34,003 nucleotides of DNA, taken from contig JAFMKA010000015.1 in assembly GCA_017853175.1 (NCBI GenBank), positions 1 to 34,003 on the forward strand. Reading direction: 5' to 3'. Source of the DNA: Steroidobacteraceae bacterium (GTDB taxonomy: Bacteria; Pseudomonadota; Gammaproteobacteria; Steroidobacterales; Steroidobacteraceae). The notes beneath the pieces are model-generated. The model did not search any database. It was not told the DNA's origin and saw nothing but the letters and a program-made list of their open reading frames with translations. Positions 15,442 through 23,359 of this stretch are shown here, in pieces. Numbering within the stretch: position 1 is the stretch's first letter; every line of letters begins with the position of its first letter. A program made the translations under genes and the position numbers.

Positions 15442-16143
15442 CTAGTCCTCGGTCACCCGAAGTCCGGGCTTCGCCCGACGGCGTAGCCACATCACACCAA
15501 AAATATCGACGATACCCACCCAGAGCCGATCGAAGAGCCCATATTTCGAAGCGCCTCGCTCGCGCGGCCGATGGGCCACCGGCACGGACACGACCCGAGC
15601 GCCCGCACGAAGGAAAAGCGCCGGTAGAAAGCGATGCATGTGATCGAATCGGGGCAGGTCCATGAAGACTTCACGGCGCATCACCTTGATGCCGCAGCCC
15701 GTATCGGGCGTGCCGTCACCGAGCAGCCGACCGCGCACCCCGTTGGCGACTCGAGACTGGACGTGACGCAGCCACGTATCGCGACGCTGAACACGGTTGC
15801 CCATGACGAGTTCTGCCGAATGCCGAGCCTCGTAAAGCGTGGGAATATCGGCCGGGTCGTTCTGGCCGTCGCCATCTAGCGTGGCGATCCATTCGGCTCG
15901 CGCATGGCGAACGCCCGAGCACACGGCAGCGCTTTGGCCGCTACGGAACGAGTGACTCAGCAAACGCACCTGAGGAATGTCCTTGCGCAGCGCCCGAACC
16001 GCAGCAGCAGTGTCATCGGTACTCCCGTCATCGACAAAGATGATTTCGAATTCGCGATCGGAGAGCGCCGTCACGATTTCGCGGGCGAGCGGCCCAACAT
16101 TGTCGACTTCATTGCAGACGGGAATCACGACCGAAATATCCAT
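15442..16143 (-). CDS. GT2 family glycosyltransferase, polyprenyl-phosphate sugar synthase type
   Basis: This GT-A enzyme of the DPM1/ArnC type probably transfers a sugar from a nucleotide donor to undecaprenyl phosphate on the cytosolic face. The N-terminus ISVVIPVCNEVDNV, the nucleotide-binding DDGSTD, the metal-binding LDGDGQNDP and the GCGIKVMRREV region are all present. It is shorter than ArnC and lacks the two C-terminal membrane helices, though residues 200-220 (RLWVGIVDIFGVMWLRRR) are hydrophobic enough to associate with the membrane. ATG at 16143 gives 233 residues; an in-frame TTG at 16161 overlaps the upstream stop (TTGA) and would add six residues. It is the second gene of the acyltransferase-GT2-LAB_N-GT39 operon and presumably makes the substrate for the GT39 enzyme. 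Confidence 0.9.
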   Translation of the reverse strand: MDISVVIPVCNEVDNVGPLAREIVTALSDREFEIIFVDDGSTDDTAAAVRALRKDIPQVRLLSHSFRSGQSAAVCSGVRHARAEWIATLDGDGQNDPADIPTLYEARHSAELVMGNRVQRRDTWLRHVQSRVANGVRGRLLGDGTPDTGCGIKVMRREVFMDLPRFDHMHRFLPALFLRAGARVVSVPVAHRPRERGASKYGLFDRLWVGIVDIFGVMWLRRRAKPGLRVTED

Positions 16144-16157
16144 GGGGCGATTCTCGT

Positions 16158-17033
16158 TCAAGTTCGCTTGAGCCGCCAGCGCTTATGCGACCACGGCCAA
16201 TCGGGAGGACTTTCGTGTATCTGCCGCTCCACACGTCGAGCGAAACGCTCCGTGAGTTCGCCTGGGGCCAAGGCTTCGTTCTTGTCACGCATCAACTCGA
16301 AGCTCGCCTCGTATCGACCGCGAGCGGTACGACGGATCGTCGCGAAAAACACGGGGTAGTCGAGACTGCTCGCGATCACGTCGCCGCCCATAAAGAATGC
16401 GGTGTCGCGATTGAGGAAGGTCGTCCAATGGCGGCGATCGCTTGCAACGGGCTCTTGATCGGCTGCCAAGGCGATGAGTCGGGGCACGCTTCGACGCGCG
16501 ATGATGTCGCGCATCATACGGTCGGCCGGGACCATACGCGCACCGAAGCGACTGCGCAGCGCCAACATCTCTCGATCCGCCCAACCATTCTTGAGCGGCT
16601 TGTAGGCGGTATCGACCGGGAAGCCGAGACGCTTCGACATCGCGAGTAGCAACCACTCCCAATTGCACTGATGCCCGGCCAGCAGCACGGCAGGCGTCCC
16701 AGATGCGATTTTTTCTCGAACGATGTGGAAATTGGTGAAGCGCATTCGATCGTCAAACTCGCCCTCGTCCATCGAGGCAGATTTGACGATCTCGACCATC
16801 ACGTCGCCGTAACTTCGATAGAACTCGTGACGGATCGATTCGATGTCCTTCGGCGCCTTCTCAGGAAACGCCTTGGCGAGACTGTCGCGGATGACCGCAG
16901 GCTTGTAGGGAAACACATACCACGCCAAAAACGCGAACATTCGCGACAGTCCGTGAAGCACGCCGAGGGGCAAGGCGGCGAGCGCCCTCACCCACCAGGA
17001 GGGTCGAGGGGCGGATTCATCAGTGCGAGACAT
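16158..17033 (-). CDS. LpxL/HtrB-family lipid A acyltransferase
   Basis: This inner-membrane-associated acyltransferase attaches a secondary acyl chain to a lipid A precursor. In 291 residues there is an N-terminal hydrophobic anchor (about 16-45), then the catalytic H-x4-E motif at His121 and Glu126 (AGHQCNWEW), with the YGDVMVE and AADQEP blocks typical of the LpxL/LpxM family. Which acyl chain it adds cannot be told. The gene heads the operon; a TTGAGC-17 nt-TAACAT promoter lies upstream, with the -10 box 9 nt before the ATG and no Shine-Dalgarno. Its stop overlaps a TTG codon of the GT2 gene. A polyketide/NRPS-type or ornithine-lipid acyltransferase of the same fold is an alternative, but less likely in this context. 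Confidence 0.9.
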   Translation of the reverse strand: MSRTDESAPRPSWWVRALAALPLGVLHGLSRMFAFLAWYVFPYKPAVIRDSLAKAFPEKAPKDIESIRHEFYRSYGDVMVEIVKSASMDEGEFDDRMRFTNFHIVREKIASGTPAVLLAGHQCNWEWLLLAMSKRLGFPVDTAYKPLKNGWADREMLALRSRFGARMVPADRMMRDIIARRSVPRLIALAADQEPVASDRRHWTTFLNRDTAFFMGGDVIASSLDYPVFFATIRRTARGRYEASFELMRDKNEALAPGELTERFARRVERQIHESPPDWPWSHKRWRLKRT

Positions 17034-17042
17034 GCGAAGGCG

Positions 17043-17071
17043 ATGTTACGCGGCGTACAATCAGCGCTCAA
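17043..17071 (-). promoter_or_regulatory. Sigma70-like promoter for the LpxL-family operon
   Basis: Read on the minus strand: TTGAGC (17071-17066), 17 nt, TAACAT (17048-17043), then 9 nt to the ATG at 17033. The predicted start site leaves a leader of only 2-3 nt and there is no ribosome binding site. A plus-strand TACAAT at 17056-17061, inside the same spacer, may be the -10 box for the divergent phosphatase gene. Confidence 0.55.
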
Positions 17072-17792
17072 TGCAGTCGGCCGCAACGATCCAGAAAAAC
17101 CCCTCTTGAGCACCCTTCATCTCATCCGGCACGGACAAGCCTCTTTTGGCGCCGACGACTACGACCGCCTCTCGAGCCTAGGGGAGCAGCAAGTCCGTCA
17201 TCTCCGCGATCACTACGCCCGCACCGGACAACAACTCGATTTGATCTACAGCGGCAGGTTGAAAAGACAGCGCGCGACGGCCGCGATCCTTGCTGCGCCA
17301 TCGATCGACGACGTACAAGACCACTCCGCTTTTGACGAATACGACGCGCATACTCTGTTCAAAGTTCATGCCGAACTCACCGGCATACCGTTGAGCGCCT
17401 TACGAGGATCGGGCCCACCCGATGCTCGGGCCTTCCAACGACGTCTTGAGGAGGTCGGTCGTCAATGGGTTGCCGGCGCACTCGATCGACCCGGCATCGA
17501 GCGATGGCCTGAGTTTCGATCGCGCGTCGCAAACGGCCTCGAGCACGTCATGCGTGAGGCGGGACGCTCGAAAGATGTGGCGATTTGTACGTCGGCCGGG
17601 ACGATCGGTGCTGCCGTGGGTCACGTTCTCGGACTTGACGACGATGCATCGCTACGTCTGTCGTGGACGGTGTTCAATTCTTCGATCACCCGTATCCGCT
17701 TCGATGGCACTCGCTGCAGCCTCGAGGTCTTTAATGCAGTACCTCATCTCGAGGCACAGGCCGATCCGAGGGGCCTGATAACGTTCCGGTAG
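17043..17792 (+). CDS. Histidine phosphatase superfamily protein
   Basis: This phosphoglycerate-mutase-like phosphatase shows the catalytic LIRHGQAS motif, a second Arg/His region (SGRLKRQRATA), and SAGTIGAAVGHVLG near the C-terminus, where the family has its second catalytic His; here the usual SHG is SAG, so that His is not in its standard place. Substrate is unknown. The start is uncertain. ATG at 17043 gives 249 residues but lies upstream of a good -10 box (TACAAT, 17056-17061). TTG at 17106 gives 228 residues and starts MSTLHLIRHG, closer to the family N-terminus. It diverges from the LpxL-like gene, and its final 62 nt overlap the 3' end of the efflux gene on the other strand. Confidence 0.85.
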   Translation: MLRGVQSALNAVGRNDPEKPLLSTLHLIRHGQASFGADDYDRLSSLGEQQVRHLRDHYARTGQQLDLIYSGRLKRQRATAAILAAPSIDDVQDHSAFDEYDAHTLFKVHAELTGIPLSALRGSGPPDARAFQRRLEEVGRQWVAGALDRPGIERWPEFRSRVANGLEHVMREAGRSKDVAICTSAGTIGAAVGHVLGLDDDASLRLSWTVFNSSITRIRFDGTRCSLEVFNAVPHLEAQADPRGLITFR

Positions 17793-19230
17793 TGACGTTT
17801 CGTCGCATCAGCCAGACGAAAGGCAACAAAATCGCGGGCATCAAAGCGAGTAGCACATACTGATTCGAGTACGCGATTACGAGAGCCTCTCGATGGGCCA
17901 TCTGCAAAATCCAGGCGAAGGAACTTAAATCGTCGGCGGCGGGCACGTGCGCAATCTCGCGTAGTCGATCGAAGTTTGCGCCGGCATCGGTTGAGATTCC
18001 GCGAACGAGCATCGCGACACCGAGGCTACTGCCAAGATTTCGCGAGAGCACCATCAGCGCCGCCCCTTCGGTTCGATACTCGGCAGGCAAGGTAATGAAC
18101 GTCAGCGTGTTGAGGGGCACGAAGATCAATCCGAGGCCCATGCCTTGCAATAACAGCCATCCTGTCAACACGTCAGCCGGCACGTCGGCAGGCAGCCACG
18201 CAAAGGCCAGTAAGCCCATCGTATTCATCACGCATCCGAAAGCGAACGCGGCTCGTAAATCGATCGAAGAGCCCACTCGACTCAAGACGAGCATCGAAAG
18301 AATGAGCCCTATACCGCGCGGCGCCATCAGCACTCCAGCGCTCGCCACGGTGTACCCCTGCACCTCCTGAAGGAACTGCGGCAGTAACACCATCGACCCC
18401 ATGAAAGGCCACCCGACTAAAACCGACATCGCAACGCCGAGCACCAGATTTCGATCGCGTCGCAATCCGCCCGCAAAGAGCGGGCGCTCGGTCGACATCG
18501 AGTGAACGACGAACATGTAGCCCGCGATCAGGCCGATACTCACTTCGAGCACGATCTCCGGCGAATCGAACCAATCGAGTTGCTGACCTCGATCGATCGC
18601 CAATTGCAGCATCAGTACGCAGACGACGAGCAGCGAGTACCCCAAGCGATCAAATTTCCGTGGTGCCTCACTCGGAGCACCACGCAATGTTGCGAGCATT
18701 CCCATCAGAGACAGCATGACCACCGGCATGTTGATATAGAACACCGCACGCCAGCCAAAGTTGTCCGTTAACCAACCCCCGAGCCACGGCCCGATCACCG
18801 GGCCGACCATCACTCCCATGCCGAAGAGCGCAAAAACTTTGGAGAGCTGATTAGGCGGATAAACGCCCTGCATCGCGGTCTGACTGAGCGGCAAGAGCGC
18901 GGCACCGCAGAGCCCCTGAAGAAATCGCGCGACGACCAGTGTCTCGATATTGGGCGCAAGACCACACAGGACCGATGACACTCCGAACCCTGCGACGGAG
19001 AGAATAAAACTTCGGCGTAAGCCGAGACGCGCCTCGACGGCACCGAGTGCAGGCAGTGCGATAGCGCTCGCAATCAGGTAAGCCGTGAGTACCCAGGCCA
19101 CTTGTTCACGTGTTGCGGATAAGCTCCCCTGAATCACAGGAAGCGCCACATTAGCGACGGTCGTGTCGATGGCGTAGAGCAGCACCGCGAGCACGGTGCT
19201 CAGCGACAGGAGCGTGCGATTCGGCGTCAT
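17731..19230 (-). CDS. DHA2-family multidrug efflux transporter, EmrB-like
   Basis: This inner-membrane proton antiporter of the major facilitator superfamily, DHA2 (14-helix) group, has 499 residues. The N-terminus LSTVLAVLLYAIDTTVANVALPVIQGSL matches helix 1 with the DHA2 motif D1 acidic residue. GWRAVFYINMPV and the motif C region GPVIGPWLGGWLTDNFGWR (helix 5) are typical of EmrB and confirm drug:H+ antiport. It works with the periplasmic adaptor encoded just upstream (7 nt gap) and an outer-membrane TolC-like channel not found here. It is the last gene of marR-emrA-emrB, and its 3' end overlaps the phosphatase gene. Substrates cannot be inferred. Confidence 0.93.
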   Translation of the reverse strand: MTPNRTLLSLSTVLAVLLYAIDTTVANVALPVIQGSLSATREQVAWVLTAYLIASAIALPALGAVEARLGLRRSFILSVAGFGVSSVLCGLAPNIETLVVARFLQGLCGAALLPLSQTAMQGVYPPNQLSKVFALFGMGVMVGPVIGPWLGGWLTDNFGWRAVFYINMPVVMLSLMGMLATLRGAPSEAPRKFDRLGYSLLVVCVLMLQLAIDRGQQLDWFDSPEIVLEVSIGLIAGYMFVVHSMSTERPLFAGGLRRDRNLVLGVAMSVLVGWPFMGSMVLLPQFLQEVQGYTVASAGVLMAPRGIGLILSMLVLSRVGSSIDLRAAFAFGCVMNTMGLLAFAWLPADVPADVLTGWLLLQGMGLGLIFVPLNTLTFITLPAEYRTEGAALMVLSRNLGSSLGVAMLVRGISTDAGANFDRLREIAHVPAADDLSSFAWILQMAHREALVIAYSNQYVLLALMPAILLPFVWLMRRNVTTGTLSGPSDRPVPRDEVLH

Positions 19231-19237
19231 CGCTCGC

Positions 19238-20293
19238 TCAGCGACGGCCGAGCAGTCGACTAATGCGGTTGCCGGACTGCGGATCGACGACGACGACGGC
19301 GCTGGTACCCGCCCGTAACGGCAAGTTAGAAGGCCCCGAGTCGATGGCGATACGCACCGGGACGCGCTGGACGACTTTCACCCAATTTCCCGAGGCGTTT
19401 TGAGGCGGCAGCACTGCGAACTCCGCACCACTCGCCGGAGATATGGTCTCGACGTGCCCTCGCCATTCGACGCCGGGATAACTGTCGACGGAAATAGCGA
19501 CCGGTTGTCCGTTGCGGAGCAGGCCGAGCTGAGTTTCTTTGAAGTTCGCTTCCACCCAAAGATCGTCTGAACGAACCAGCGTGAAGAGACTCGTTCCGCG
19601 ACGGGCCATCACACCGCGTTTGGGCAGCTTGACCACCCGCCCCGCCTCGGGCGCAACGACCGTCGCGCGCGCCAGTCGAAGCGTCGCCGCATCGAGATCG
19701 GCCTTCGCTTCGACCACATGTGGATGCGCATCGAGCTGTCCATCGAGGGCAGGCCCGAGACGAACGCGAAGTTCGGCGATACCTTGATCGATCACTTGCA
19801 GCCGGCCCTTCGCCTGCAACGCCTGATGCTCTGCGGCATCGAAGCGCTCGGCCGGCACCATGCGTGCCGCCACCAACTCGCGCTGCCGAGCCAACTCACG
19901 AGTCGTATAACGAAGTTGCTCGTCTGCCAGAGCTCGCTCGTCACGCCGCTGGTCGAGCTGACGACGCGCGGCGATCAACTCCTCTCGTACCGCCTCGAGC
20001 CGCGCCGACGCTCGCCGAACGTCGATCTCGGCACTTTGGGGATCGAGCTTGACGATGATCTGACCGCGCTCCACGCGAGAATTTTCGGCAGCGAGCACCT
20101 CGGTGACCTGCGCCTCGATCTCTGGATGAATAGGCACGAGATCGGCCTTGACATAGGCGTTGTCGGTTTCGACGTATCGACCACCGGTCGCCCAGACCAA
20201 TGAGCCGACGATCAACGCAACGATTGGAACACCCCAGAGCAGCACCGCTCGCATACCCCGGCCGGTTGTCTTGCCGTTGAGTGTCTCGTTCAT
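19238..20293 (-). CDS. HlyD/EmrA-type membrane fusion protein
   Basis: This periplasmic adaptor of a tripartite efflux pump is anchored by one N-terminal helix (residues about 17-36). The 351-residue protein shows YVETDNAYVKADLVPIHPEI, characteristic of EmrA-type adaptors, then the first half of the lipoyl-like domain, a long alpha-helical hairpin rich in Arg/Gln/Glu (residues about 80-185), the second half-motif ATVVAPEAGRVVKL, and a beta-barrel domain (DLWVEANFKETQL). Its ATG overlaps the marR stop (ATGA) and emrB follows 7 nt later, so translation of the three genes is coupled. It pairs with the downstream DHA2 transporter. Confidence 0.93.
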   Translation of the reverse strand: MNETLNGKTTGRGMRAVLLWGVPIVALIVGSLVWATGGRYVETDNAYVKADLVPIHPEIEAQVTEVLAAENSRVERGQIIVKLDPQSAEIDVRRASARLEAVREELIAARRQLDQRRDERALADEQLRYTTRELARQRELVAARMVPAERFDAAEHQALQAKGRLQVIDQGIAELRVRLGPALDGQLDAHPHVVEAKADLDAATLRLARATVVAPEAGRVVKLPKRGVMARRGTSLFTLVRSDDLWVEANFKETQLGLLRNGQPVAISVDSYPGVEWRGHVETISPASGAEFAVLPPQNASGNWVKVVQRVPVRIAIDSGPSNLPLRAGTSAVVVVDPQSGNRISRLLGRR

Positions 20294-20742
20294 CGTCGCG
20301 CATCCTCACCGAAGGCCTGCATTCCCGCCGATAACCGCATCAGCGAGCTGGAAAGCTCGCGTCGCTCCGCAGCAGTCATACCCGCACAGGCTTCGCGGGT
20401 GATGTCGTCGAGCACGCTCCAAATACGCTCGACCTTGTTTTCGCCGGGCTTGGTCAGAAAAAGTTTGAGCGCCCGCCGATCGTCAGAGTCGACTTCACGC
20501 CTGAGAAGCTTGCGTTCCTCGAGCTCATCGACGACGCGCAAGACGGACATCGACTGAACTTCCAAAGCGGCTGCCAGAGCCTTGAGGCTCGCACCTGGAC
20601 GAAACGAGAGGAAAGCGAGGCACCGCGCCTGCGCCGGGGTGAGCTCGTAGCGAGCCACTCTTCGACCGAACTCGAGCCGCAGCCTTTTGGCGACGTCGTG
20701 GATCAGGAACGCCAGATGTTCGCGGGGATTGTCCTTGGACAT
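20290..20742 (-). CDS. MarR-family transcriptional regulator of the efflux operon
   Basis: This 150-residue winged-helix protein acts as a homodimer on DNA. The DNA-binding core is visible from about residue 28 to 100: LTPAQARCLAFLSFRPGASLKALAAALEVQSMSVLRVVDELEERKLLRREVDSDDRRA, of which the final DSDDRRA is the conserved wing. MarR regulators next to EmrAB pumps usually repress them and respond to a pump substrate. The candidate operator at 20760-20784 overlaps its own promoter, which supports autoregulation, by inference. ATG at 20742 has a weak ribosome site (TCGGG) and a TATAGA box close upstream. Confidence 0.92.
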   Translation of the reverse strand: MSKDNPREHLAFLIHDVAKRLRLEFGRRVARYELTPAQARCLAFLSFRPGASLKALAAALEVQSMSVLRVVDELEERKLLRREVDSDDRRALKLFLTKPGENKVERIWSVLDDITREACAGMTAAERRELSSSLMRLSAGMQAFGEDARR

Positions 20743-20750
20743 CCCGACAG

Positions 20751-20784
20751 TCTATACGAAGCCAGGCTGATAGAAAGCCTTGCT
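20751..20784 (-). promoter_or_regulatory. Promoter and candidate MarR operator upstream of the efflux operon
   Basis: Minus-strand TATAGA (20756-20751) is a likely -10 box 8 nt before the marR start. Directly upstream lies an inverted repeat with 9-base arms, AGCCAGGCT (20760-20768) and AGCCTTGCT (20776-20784), pairing at 8 of 9 positions around a 7-nt centre. It covers the spacer and -35 zone, as expected for a repressor site. It could alternatively be a weak terminator for the gene ending at 20792, but no T-run follows. Confidence 0.5.
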
Positions 20785-20791
20785 TATTAAA

Positions 20792-21865
20792 TTATCGTGA
20801 TTGCGCGGCCTTATATAGGCTTCCGGTACGGGTGGCCAAGAACGCCTCGAGCGAAATATCCTCCTGCTTGAGGAACCCCCTCTCGGCCAGACTGCCGTTT
20901 CGAACCATCTCGATGACCGCGACGACGGACGCCGAGGTCGTCCACGCAATGGCCGTACGAGAGCGGCCGGCGATTTCAATCGGGTAGTAGCTGCGCACGA
21001 ATTCTTTACGCTGTAGCCGTCCTTCGCTCCACCCCTCAGCCGACGCATGTACGTATACGACATCGGCATCGACGGGTGGCTTTGCGTTGGCGAGGATCTG
21101 CCCCGCAAGCTCGCGCTTTTCACGCATGAGGAGCTCATGGAAAAAGAAATTCATGAGCTGAACGTGGCCGGGATAACGCATCGTTTTGTAGTCGAGATTT
21201 TCGACGCGTCCCGCGAACGTCTCGCACATGGTGCCGAGACCGCCCGAGGTGGTGAATGCCTCAAGCTGAACGCCATCGATGTAGACGGTTTCGATCCACT
21301 CCATCGCCGACACCATCTTCCGAACGCCCTCTTCGATGACCTCACAATCATTGAGGTACTCGTTGACGACGCCCTCGGGCGACCAGTTGAACGCGTAGCC
21401 GAGCAATCCGGTGGGGTTTTGCGGTAACGCGCCGACCCGAAGCCGAATCGAACGTACACGCTCGAAACCCGCCGCAAGATTCGCACCGACGATGCCGATA
21501 AAGCCTGGCGCGAGACCACATTGGGGCGCCATCAGACCTCGACTCGTGGCCGAGAGCTCGCGGATGTGGTTCGTGGTGGGTACGTCTTCCGTGAGATCGA
21601 AATAATGGATACCGAGCTCGTGAGCGATGGAGGACACCCCTTTATTGAGGGCATAGGGCAAACACGACAACACCGCCTGTTGATCCGAGAGAGCCCGACG
21701 CAGCGCCGACGGGTCGGCCACATCGATGCTCTGAACCAAGAACTCTTTGCCTGAGATCGCACGTGCATCGATGGCGGTAACCTTGAAACCCGCGCCATGC
21801 AACAACTCGGCGGCGAGATGCCCGACCTTGCCGAGACCTAGCACTGCGATATTTTCGAATCTCAT
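20792..21865 (-). CDS. Saccharopine dehydrogenase / L-lysine 6-dehydrogenase-like oxidoreductase
   Basis: This NAD(P)-dependent enzyme acts on lysine or saccharopine. The 357-residue protein starts with a Rossmann motif (VLGLGKVG, Gly10-Gly15) and continues with the saccharopine dehydrogenase fold: APGFIGIVGANLA in the first domain and LEAFTTSGGLGTM followed by LDYKTMRYPGH in the second. That last block closely resembles Geobacillus L-lysine 6-dehydrogenase as I recall it. Both candidate reactions yield aminoadipate semialdehyde, the substrate of the ALDH7-like enzyme encoded 3 nt upstream, so the pair suits lysine catabolism. No lysine-ketoglutarate reductase domain is present, which slightly favours direct lysine dehydrogenation. 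Which substrate is used cannot be decided by eye. Confidence 0.85.
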   Translation of the reverse strand: MRFENIAVLGLGKVGHLAAELLHGAGFKVTAIDARAISGKEFLVQSIDVADPSALRRALSDQQAVLSCLPYALNKGVSSIAHELGIHYFDLTEDVPTTNHIRELSATSRGLMAPQCGLAPGFIGIVGANLAAGFERVRSIRLRVGALPQNPTGLLGYAFNWSPEGVVNEYLNDCEVIEEGVRKMVSAMEWIETVYIDGVQLEAFTTSGGLGTMCETFAGRVENLDYKTMRYPGHVQLMNFFFHELLMREKRELAGQILANAKPPVDADVVYVHASAEGWSEGRLQRKEFVRSYYPIEIAGRSRTAIAWTTSASVVAVIEMVRNGSLAERGFLKQEDISLEAFLATRTGSLYKAAQSR

Positions 21866-21868
21866 GAT

Positions 21869-23329
21869 TCAGATCTCGAAGCTGACGCCCTGAGCGAGCG
21901 GAAGTTTGTCCGAATAGTTGACCGTCGCCGTCTGACGACGCATGTAGCCACGCCAGGCATCGGAGCCGCTTTCGCGCCCGCCCCCCGTTTCTTTTTCACC
22001 GCCGAATGCGCCGCCGATCTCGGCGCCCGAAGGGCCGATATTGACGTTAGCGATGCCGCAATCGGAACCAGCCGCCGAAAGGAAGGACTCGGCCTCTCGC
22101 AAGTCACGCGTGAAGATGCATGACGACAAGCCCTGAGGAACATCGTTTTGCATTGCAATGGCTTCCGCTAGCGTGTCGTATCCGAGTACATAAAGAATGG
22201 GCGCAAAGGTTTCTTCTCGGACCGTTGCAGTTTGTTTGGGCATTTCGATGATAGCGGGCTGAACATAGTGACCGCCCATCGGCACACCCTGACTGCGCCG
22301 ACCACCGCCGAACACCACCCCGCCCTCTGCGCGCGCCGTATCGATGACTCGCTGCATACGCGAGACAGCCTCCTCGTCAATCAGCGGACCGACGAGTACG
22401 CCCGCCTCACGCGGATCACCGATCGACAAGCTGCTGTAGGCTTTTTTGAGTCGCTCGAGTAGCTCAGTGCGGCGACTTTGATGAACGATGAGTCGACGCA
22501 GTGTCGTGCAGCGTTGTCCCGAGGTGCCCAAGGCCGAGAACACAATCGCACGCACTGCCAGATCGAGATCGGCCGTTGGGCTGACGATCATGGCACTGTT
22601 ACCGCCGAGCTCAAGAATAGTTCGACCAAAGCGCGATGCGACGCGGGGACCGACGATGCGACCCATGCGCGTCGAGCCCGTGGCAGAAACGATCGGCACA
22701 TCTCGTGAATCAACCAACGCCTCGCCGATCGCCGCGCCACCGATGACACATTGCACGAGACCTTCCGGCGCATCGGTGCCGAAGCGCTTGAGCGCGCGCT
22801 CGACGATACGCATTGTCGCAAGTGCCGTGAGCGGTGTTTTTTCCGAGGGCTTCCAAATAACCGGATCGCCGCAGACGAGCGCGAGCGCGGCGTTCCAGCA
22901 CCATACCGCCACGGGGAAGTTGAATGCAGAAATCACGGCGCAAGGCCCCATCGGGTGCCAAGTCTCCATCATTCGATGACCCGGGCGCTCCGACGCGATG
23001 GTGAGGCCGTAAAGCTGACGGGAGAGACCCACGGCGAAATCACAGATGTCGATCATCTCTTGAACTTCGCCAAGACCCTCCGAGGCGATCTTGCCCATCT
23101 CGGCAGTCACGAGCGCCGCGAGGGAATCTTTGTCGCGGCGAAGCTCTTCACCGAGCAAACGGATGAACTCGCCTCGCCGAGGAGCCGGCACGACGCGCCA
23201 GGCCTCAAAGGCCGACTTCGATCGTTCGATGACCGCCGGAATATCTTCGAGCGGCGTGATCGCTGCGCGACCGAGCTCGCGTCCATCGATCGGTGAGCGA
23301 ATGACGAGTTCCTGATTGGGCGCAGACAT
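21869..23329 (-). CDS. ALDH7-like aldehyde dehydrogenase, probable aminoadipate-semialdehyde dehydrogenase
   Basis: This NAD(P)+-dependent dehydrogenase oxidises aldehydes to acids. The 486-residue protein has the ALDH residues Asn137 (FNFP), Lys160 (WKPSEKTP), Glu240 (LELGGN) and catalytic Cys274 (GQRCTT). The N-terminal SPIDGRELG and the segment WHPMGPCAVISAFNFPVAVW resemble ALDH7A1/AmaB, which oxidises alpha-aminoadipate semialdehyde. The following gene encodes the enzyme likely to make that aldehyde, consistent with lysine degradation to aminoadipate. ATG at 23329 is preceded by GAGGCCC. It lies 30 nt after the photolyase gene, so it could be the fourth gene of a longer operon or have its own promoter. 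Confidence 0.9.
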   Translation of the reverse strand: MSAPNQELVIRSPIDGRELGRAAITPLEDIPAVIERSKSAFEAWRVVPAPRRGEFIRLLGEELRRDKDSLAALVTAEMGKIASEGLGEVQEMIDICDFAVGLSRQLYGLTIASERPGHRMMETWHPMGPCAVISAFNFPVAVWCWNAALALVCGDPVIWKPSEKTPLTALATMRIVERALKRFGTDAPEGLVQCVIGGAAIGEALVDSRDVPIVSATGSTRMGRIVGPRVASRFGRTILELGGNSAMIVSPTADLDLAVRAIVFSALGTSGQRCTTLRRLIVHQSRRTELLERLKKAYSSLSIGDPREAGVLVGPLIDEEAVSRMQRVIDTARAEGGVVFGGGRRSQGVPMGGHYVQPAIIEMPKQTATVREETFAPILYVLGYDTLAEAIAMQNDVPQGLSSCIFTRDLREAESFLSAAGSDCGIANVNIGPSGAEIGGAFGGEKETGGGRESGSDAWRGYMRRQTATVNYSDKLPLAQGVSFEI

Positions 23330-23359
23330 CTTGGGCCTCCTGAGGGCCGCGAGGATTAC

